From Hyphomicrobiales bacterium (GTDB taxonomy: Bacteria; Pseudomonadota; Alphaproteobacteria; Rhizobiales; Xanthobacteraceae), in the NCBI GenBank assembly GCA_023266695.1, contig JAHFPO010000085.1:1-9728 (forward strand): a stretch of DNA of 9,728 nucleotides, read 5' to 3'. The position numbers were made by a program, and so were the translations under genes. Of this stretch, positions 7,091 to 9,728 are shown piece by piece. Position 1 is the first letter of the stretch; each line of letters opens with the position of its first letter. Below the pieces are notes generated by a model. The model was not told the DNA's origin and ran no database searches. It saw nothing but the letters and a program-made list of their open reading frames with translations.

Positions 7091-7154
7091 TAAGAATGAG
7101 CGTTCTCGCGGGCGGTTTTCGCGCGCCCCGAGTCTTGTTTCGTTTCCCCTCACT

Positions 7155-7194
7155 GCACTCTTTTAGTGCGCAAGTCGGGTAAACCCGACTTGCG
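7155..7194. repeat. Tandem hairpins including a perfect 12-bp inverted repeat
   Basis: CGCAAGTCGGGT (7169-7180) and ACCCGACTTGCG (7183-7194) are perfect complements separated by AA. Immediately left, GCACT (7155-7159) pairs with AGTGC (7165-7169) around CTTTT, sharing its last base with the larger arm. The pair is bracketed by CCCCT (7146-7150) and AGGGG (7195-7199). Arms this long and perfect are not expected by chance and suggest a dispersed repeat. Confidence 0.7.
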
Positions 7195-7198
7195 AGGG

Positions 7199-7279
7199 GG
7201 ATGGAGCGCCGGTCGGCGCACCATTCATTTCGGTGGCGCGCTCAAGCGGAGCGCGCCGCGCCTTCTCGGCGCTCCATCC
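7199..7279. repeat. Nested inverted repeat (13-bp outer arms, 9-bp inner hairpin)
   Basis: GGATGGAGCGCCG (7199-7211) is the exact reverse complement of 7267-7279. Inside it, GGCGCGCTC (7235-7243) pairs perfectly with GAGCGCGCC (7249-7257) around a 5-base loop. The whole 81-bp block could fold as a long branched hairpin on either strand. It abuts the 12-bp palindrome on its left, so the two may be modules of one mosaic element. Confidence 0.65.
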
Positions 7280-7604
7280 GGCGGTTTCCGTCCACGGGCC
7301 GCGCTTTCGGGGACGGCGGGGGCCCGGTCCACGAGGGACGGGCGGCCGCCGGCCAGCGTCAGCGAGCTCCTCGCGCCCGGTCGTAGTGCCGGGGGGCGGG
7401 GTCCCGAGGCCTCCCGAGATCATGGCAGCGAGCCACGACCGCGGGCGCCGATCCCGATCCCACATGGTTTCGCGTGGCCACGCGCCCCTCGCTGGATCGA
7501 GACGGAGCGGAGTCTAAGGGTGCGCTGGAGGGCGGGGATAAGTTTTTATTCGGCAATGATTTCAACGGGCGCGAATGCGGAAACGGGGATAAGAGCTCCC
7601 GCCA

Positions 7605-7632
7605 AAGAAAAAGCCCGGCGAACCGGGCTTTT
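7605..7632 (-). terminator. Rho-independent terminator of cspA
   Basis: On the minus strand a perfect 10-bp stem AAAAGCCCGG / CCGGGCTTTT closes a TTCG loop and runs into a T-rich stretch (TTTTTTCTTT). It begins 28 bases after the cspA stop, an ideal position. The plus strand also has a short T-run after the stem, so it might work in both directions. Confidence 0.9.
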
Positions 7633-7660
7633 CCAAGAGTGAAGTTTTGACAGCCCGCCG

Positions 7661-7864
7661 TCAGGCGGCCGCCAGGTTCGTCGCGGCGGTCTTGCCGCGC
7701 TCGGTGGTGATTTCGTAACTCACCTTCTGCCCCTCGTTGAGGGTGTACATGCCGGCGCGCTCCACGGCGCTGATATGAACGAACACGTCCTTGCCGCCGT
7801 CGGCCGGCTGAATGAAGCCGAACCCTTTCTGCGCGTTGAACCACTTCACGGTCCCGATAGCCAT
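7661..7864 (-). CDS. Cold-shock protein, CspA family
   Basis: A 67-residue single cold-shock domain that binds single-stranded RNA/DNA and typically acts as an RNA chaperone. It starts MAIGTVKWFNAQ, then RNP1 KGFGFI (13-18) and RNP2 VFVHIS (27-32), the nucleic-acid-binding strands, and ends with KVSYEITTERGKTAATNL. The length is standard. The frame is open 17 codons upstream, but those are Arg-rich and outside the domain. The ATG at 7864 has AAAGGAAG five bases away, so it is the start. Transcribed alone: a strong terminator follows, and degraded sequence lies upstream. Family members vary between cold-induced and constitutive forms, and this sequence does not say which. A short perfect hairpin just before the ribosome-binding site may matter for expression. 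Confidence 0.95.
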   Translation of the reverse strand: MAIGTVKWFNAQKGFGFIQPADGGKDVFVHISAVERAGMYTLNEGQKVSYEITTERGKTAATNLAAA

Positions 7865-7882
7865 CTCGTCTTCCTTTCGTCG

Positions 7883-7898
7883 CACGCGATTTCGCGTG
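7883..7898 (-). promoter_or_regulatory. Hairpin in the cspA leader next to the RBS
   Basis: CACGCGA and TCGCGTG are perfect complements two bases apart (in RNA, effectively a 6-bp stem with a 4-base loop). It ends five bases upstream of the AAAGGAAG ribosome-binding site at 7870-7877. Structured leaders are known to regulate cold-shock genes, but a role here is inference. Confidence 0.4.
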
Positions 7899-8109
7899 TT
7901 TCGCCACGCGACCATCGCGCAGCCTCACAATCCGAGTTTTGGGTTTTCTTGGGTCTCGCAGCGCCCAAAAAACGGGAGCGTGGTCGCAAGAGGTCGCCAA
8001 AACCTTGGTTGCGCGAGGACGAGACTTCATTTTTGTGGCGAGGTCAAGGCTGGCGTTTTGATTCGCATCATGGCGGGATCGCGCCATGCAAGAAAATATT
8101 AAATAAAAT
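7899..8109. other. Upstream region of cspA, no gene seen
   Basis: This stretch should hold the cspA promoter and leader, but I find no convincing -35/-10 pair. A minus-strand TTGACC at 8047-8042 has only a weak partner 17 bases on. An AT-rich tract at 8091-8110 contains TAATAT on the minus strand. An imperfect palindrome, ATGGCG (8070-8075) with CGCCAT (8082-8087), lies beside it. The open frames here match no protein I know. Confidence 0.4.
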
Positions 8110-8160
8110 TCACATGTCTGTTGCCGTCTCCCGCCGCCTGAATTTCCAAATCTTCCCCCG
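8110..8160 (-). pseudogene. Relic of an acyl-CoA synthetase C-terminus
   Basis: Read on the minus strand this gives GKIWKFRRRETATDM and a stop. The intact synthetase at 8865 ends GKIQKFKLREMAKGV and a stop at the same distance. At the DNA level the 49 bases ending in each stop match at 37 positions without a gap, by my hand count, beginning with an identical GGGGAAGATT. That is the A10 region carrying the catalytic lysine of AMP-forming ligases. No further upstream similarity is visible, so it is a stub of at most 17 codons, probably left by a deletion. It lies in the same frame as the flavin oxidoreductase fragment upstream, nine codons beyond that fragment's stop. The short length leaves some chance of coincidence in GC-rich DNA. 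Confidence 0.5.
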
Positions 8161-8187
8161 ATGGCCGCGCCGGCTGCGCGGCCGGCC

Positions 8188-8370
8188 TCAGGCCGCCGCG
8201 GTCCGGGTCGCGGCGATGCGCTCGATGGCGTCGGTCACATGCTCGCCAATGAAGCCTTCGGCGAAGCCGAGCCGGTCGGCGATCAGCGTGAGCTCGCGAT
8301 CCTCCTTCAGGATCTCGGTGTAATTCCGCCCGAGCGGATGCAGCGGCATGATGAAGAAGCCGAGATTCAT
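8188..8370 (-). pseudogene. Truncated luciferase-like (LLM) flavin oxidoreductase, N-terminus only
   Basis: Sixty codons starting MNLGFFIMPLHPLGRNYTEI and continuing LKEDRELTLIADRLGFAEGFIGEHVTD. This resembles the first beta-alpha units of LLM-class flavin-dependent monooxygenases (TIM barrel; LGFFIMPLHP strand, then the ADRLGF...GEH motif). Full-length members are about 350-380 residues. This one ends in AATRTAAA and a TGA just after the conserved GEHVTD, so it lacks nearly all the barrel and cannot be active in the usual way. The ATG at 8370 lies where the family normally starts, with a GGGG-containing sequence upstream. A palindromic repeat begins only 18 bases farther upstream, so any original promoter has probably been displaced. 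I read it as a gene remnant; expression as a short peptide cannot be excluded. Confidence 0.75.
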
Positions 8371-8388
8371 TCAGCGAGCCCCAGCCTC

Positions 8389-8433
8389 GTCATCCTGAGG
8401 TGCCCGCGCGTAGCGCGGGCCTCGAAGGATGAC
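8389..8433 (+). repeat. REP-like palindrome, left copy
   Basis: A 45-bp unit: outer arms GTCATCCT (8389-8396) and AGGATGAC (8426-8433), then GAGG/CCTC, then an 8-bp inner stem GCCCGCGC (8402-8409) with GCGCGGGC (8413-8420) around a 3-base loop. The asymmetry (CCTGAGG on one side, CCTCGAAGG on the other) gives it a direction, called plus here. From memory, this GTCATCCTGAGG...CCTCGAAGGATGAC type is widely dispersed between genes in Rhizobiales. Confidence 0.85.
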
Positions 8434-8472
8434 CTGCTTGTGACAACCATAGAAATGATTGGGCGGAAACGT

Positions 8473-8776
8473 TCATCTTGTCGACTGACTCGGGCGCCGT
8501 TTCGATAGCTCACGAATTCTCTCCCAATCGCCGCGCGCTAAGGCTTCCTTCTTGGCACGGCTCCATCCCTTGATCTTTCGTTCTACCGAAATCGCATTGG
8601 TTACGCGATCAAAATACTCGGACCAAAGGAGAGTGACGGGCCGTCGCTTGAAAGTATATCCGGGATATTTCCCCATATTGTGATCCTGTACGCGCCGCGA
8701 CAGATCATCGCCCGTCGCGCAGCCGACGTAACTAAGAACCGTCTGCACACTGGAGAATATAGACGAATGCGCCCAT
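8473..8776 (-). pseudogene. GIY-YIG nuclease, frameshifted
   Basis: Restored, this is a 100-residue small GIY-YIG domain protein, the superfamily that includes UvrC-type and homing nucleases. From the ATG at 8776, with AAGGGG four bases upstream, the frame reads MGAFVYILQCADGS and hits TAG at 8734-8732. Reading resumes one frame over with YVGCATGDDLSRRVQDHNMG, then KYPGYTFKRRPVTLLWSEYF, then AISVERKIKGWSRAKKEALA to the stop at 8473. Removing one base (position 8732) gives ...DGSYYVGCATG, exactly the family pattern, so a single-base insertion is the simplest cause. It separates the GIY-equivalent (VYI) from the YIG-equivalent (YVG). The catalytic Arg (DLSRRV) and Glu (VERKIK) remain. Composition is visibly less GC-rich than in the neighbours. 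Inverted palindromes flank it on both sides. The GTG at 8748 could open a 91-codon downstream frame but lacks the first strand. Confidence 0.85.
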
Positions 8777-8794
8777 CAGTCCCCTTGGTATAGC

Positions 8795-8841
8795 GTTATC
8801 CTTCGAGGCTCGGCGCTTCGCGCCTCGCTCCTCAGGATGAC
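8795..8841 (-). repeat. REP-like palindrome, right copy (inverted)
   Basis: On the minus strand it begins GTCATCCTGAGGAGCGAGGC and ends CCTCGAAGGATAAC, the same consensus as the copy at 8389-8433 in opposite orientation, with a different central stem (GGCGC 8812-8816 with GCGCC 8820-8824) and one change in the inner arm (GATAAC for GATGAC). It ends 18 bases upstream of the GIY-YIG start codon and begins about 23 bases after the acyl-CoA synthetase stop. Confidence 0.85.
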
Positions 8842-8864
8842 GGAATCACACGACGAGAAGCGTC

Positions 8865-9728
8865 TCACACCCCCTTCGCCATCTCGCGCAGCTTGAATTT
8901 CTGAATCTTCCCCGTGCTCGTCTTCGGAATCTCGGCGAACACCACGTGGCGCGGGCACTTGTAGCGGGCGAGATGGGAGCGGCAGTGCTCGATCAGCTCG
9001 TCGGGGGTCGCGCTCTTTCCCGGCTTCAGCTCGACGAAGGCGCACGGCGTCTCGCCCCATTTGTCGTCGGGCTTGGCGACGACCGCCGCCGCCGCCACCG
9101 CCGGGTGCCGGTAGAGCGCGTCCTCCACCTCGATCGAGGAGATGTTCTCGCCGCCCGAGATGATGATGTCCTTGGAGCGGTCCTTGATCTGGAGATAGCC
9201 GTCCGCATGCATCACCCCGAGATCGCCGGAATGGAACCAGCCGCCGGAAAAGGCGGCCTCAGTCGCCTGGGGATTTTTCAAATAGCCCTTCATCACCACA
9301 TTGCCGCGGAACATGACCTCGCCGAGCGTCGCGCCGTCGCGGGCGACCGGCCGCATGGTTTCGGGGTCGATGACGTCGAGCCCCTCGAGCGGCACGTAGC
9401 GCACGCCCTGGCGCGCCTTCATCGCCGCCTGTTCGGCGGGCGGGAGCGCGTCCCATCCCTCATGCCATTCGTTGACCGTCGCCGGCCCGTAGGTCTCGGT
9501 CAGCCCGTAGAGGTGCGTGACGTTGAACCCCGCCCGCTTCATCGCCGCGAGCACGGCCTCGGGCGGCGGCGCCGCCGCGGTGAAGAACTCGACCAGGTGC
9601 GGCAGCGGCTTCTTCTCGGCGTCCGGCGCGTTCACGAGCGTCGCCATCACGATCGGCGCGCCGCAGAGATGGGTGACGCCGTGGGCGGCGATCAGGTCGT
9701 ACATCGCCTTCGCCCGCACTTGGCGCAG
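8865..9728 (-). CDS. AMP-forming acyl-CoA synthetase, C-terminal part
   Basis: The frame is open to the window edge, so the gene starts beyond 9728; 287 residues are visible. It belongs to the ANL superfamily: a carboxylate is adenylated with ATP and then passed to coenzyme A. Motifs in order: THLYGLTETYGPA (A5), GEVMFRGNVVMKGYLKNP, GGWFHSGDLG (A7), IKDRSKDIIISGGENISSIE (A8 hinge), and PKTSTGKIQKFKLRE (A10 with the catalytic Lys) near the end. The wording, including CGAPIVMATLVNAP and VNEWHEGWDALPP, resembles the subgroup annotated as medium-chain or methylmercaptopropionate (DmdB-like) CoA ligases, but the substrate cannot be fixed from this. The apparent GTG start at 9719 is internal: codons upstream (LRQ) continue the family sequence. 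An inverted repeat follows 23 bases after the stop; no T-run terminator is seen. Confidence 0.94.
   Translation of the reverse strand: MRQVRAKAMYDLIAAHGVTHLCGAPIVMATLVNAPDAEKKPLPHLVEFFTAAAPPPEAVLAAMKRAGFNVTHLYGLTETYGPATVNEWHEGWDALPPAEQAAMKARQGVRYVPLEGLDVIDPETMRPVARDGATLGEVMFRGNVVMKGYLKNPQATEAAFSGGWFHSGDLGVMHADGYLQIKDRSKDIIISGGENISSIEVEDALYRHPAVAAAAVVAKPDDKWGETPCAFVELKPGKSATPDELIEHCRSHLARYKCPRHVVFAEIPKTSTGKIQKFKLREMAKGV

Larger units (their letters stand above)
7035..7604. other. Gene-free, palindrome-rich intergenic region
   Basis: About 570 bp between the YmdB-family gene and the cspA terminator contain no gene I can support. Open frames exist on both strands, but they are Arg/Pro/Gly-rich, overlap one another and match no family I know. 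The left half (to 7279) is a string of inverted repeats listed separately. The right half is very GC-rich with scattered short inverted repeats, such as CCGTCC (7288-7293) with GGACGG (7311-7316). It turns AT-richer near 7541, just before the cspA terminator. Confidence 0.6.

Noticed and set aside
7163..7465. 100-codon minus-strand frame ending SQVGFTRLAH
   Set aside because: Its C-terminus is just the translation of the palindromic repeat at 7169-7194; the rest is Pro/Arg/Gly-rich. Probably spurious.
7166..7642. 158-codon plus-strand frame in the gene-free region
   Set aside because: It begins inside a palindrome, reads through nested repeats and the cspA terminator, and is Arg/Pro/Ser-rich without motifs.
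8389..8841. The two similar palindromes as a CRISPR array
   Set aside because: Only two copies, inverted rather than direct, about 360 bp apart, with a gene between them.
8776..9060. 94-codon minus-strand frame running through the right palindrome
   Set aside because: It is an alternate-frame reading of the acyl-CoA synthetase end and the repeat, with no domain.

Overview
The window reads as core chromosome of a GC-rich alphaproteobacterium, most likely Hyphomicrobiales (Rhizobiales). The reasons are the tkt-gap-pgk-fba order, the linkage of a DUF4164 coiled-coil gene, zapA, 6S RNA and a 5-formyltetrahydrofolate cyclo-ligase gene, and intergenic palindromes of the type common in that order. 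No species can be named from the sequence alone.

Region 1 (1-4458, minus strand) is a carbon-metabolism cluster read right to left: transketolase, glyceraldehyde-3-phosphate dehydrogenase, phosphoglycerate kinase, then the first codons of a class I fructose-bisphosphate aldolase that leaves the window. Together they interconvert C3, C5, C6 and C7 sugar phosphates (lower glycolysis/gluconeogenesis plus the non-oxidative pentose phosphate or Calvin-type rearrangements). A 224-bp divergent spacer (4459-4682) separates it from region 2.

Region 2 (4683-7034, plus strand) holds a DUF4164-type coiled-coil protein, ZapA, a 6S RNA with a recognisable promoter and closing stem, 5-formyltetrahydrofolate cyclo-ligase, and a YmdB/TIGR00282 metallophosphoesterase whose start overlaps the preceding stop by one base.

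Region 3 (7035-8864) is accessory. It has a gene-free stretch of about 570 bp rich in nested inverted repeats, then a cold-shock protein gene (minus strand) with a clear intrinsic terminator. Next come decayed pieces: an in-frame relic resembling the tail of an acyl-CoA synthetase, the first 60 codons of a luciferase-like flavin oxidoreductase, and a GIY-YIG nuclease gene broken by a single-base frameshift. Two inverted copies of a roughly 45-bp palindromic repeat flank the nuclease gene.

Region 4 (8865-9728, minus strand) is the C-terminal 287 residues of an AMP-forming acyl-CoA synthetase that continues past the window end.

Most of the window is ordinary. The part most worth following is 8389-8841, a repeat-GIY-YIG-repeat unit that could be a small, poorly described mobile or repeat-spreading element, now decayed here. 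Everything said about its mobility is inference.
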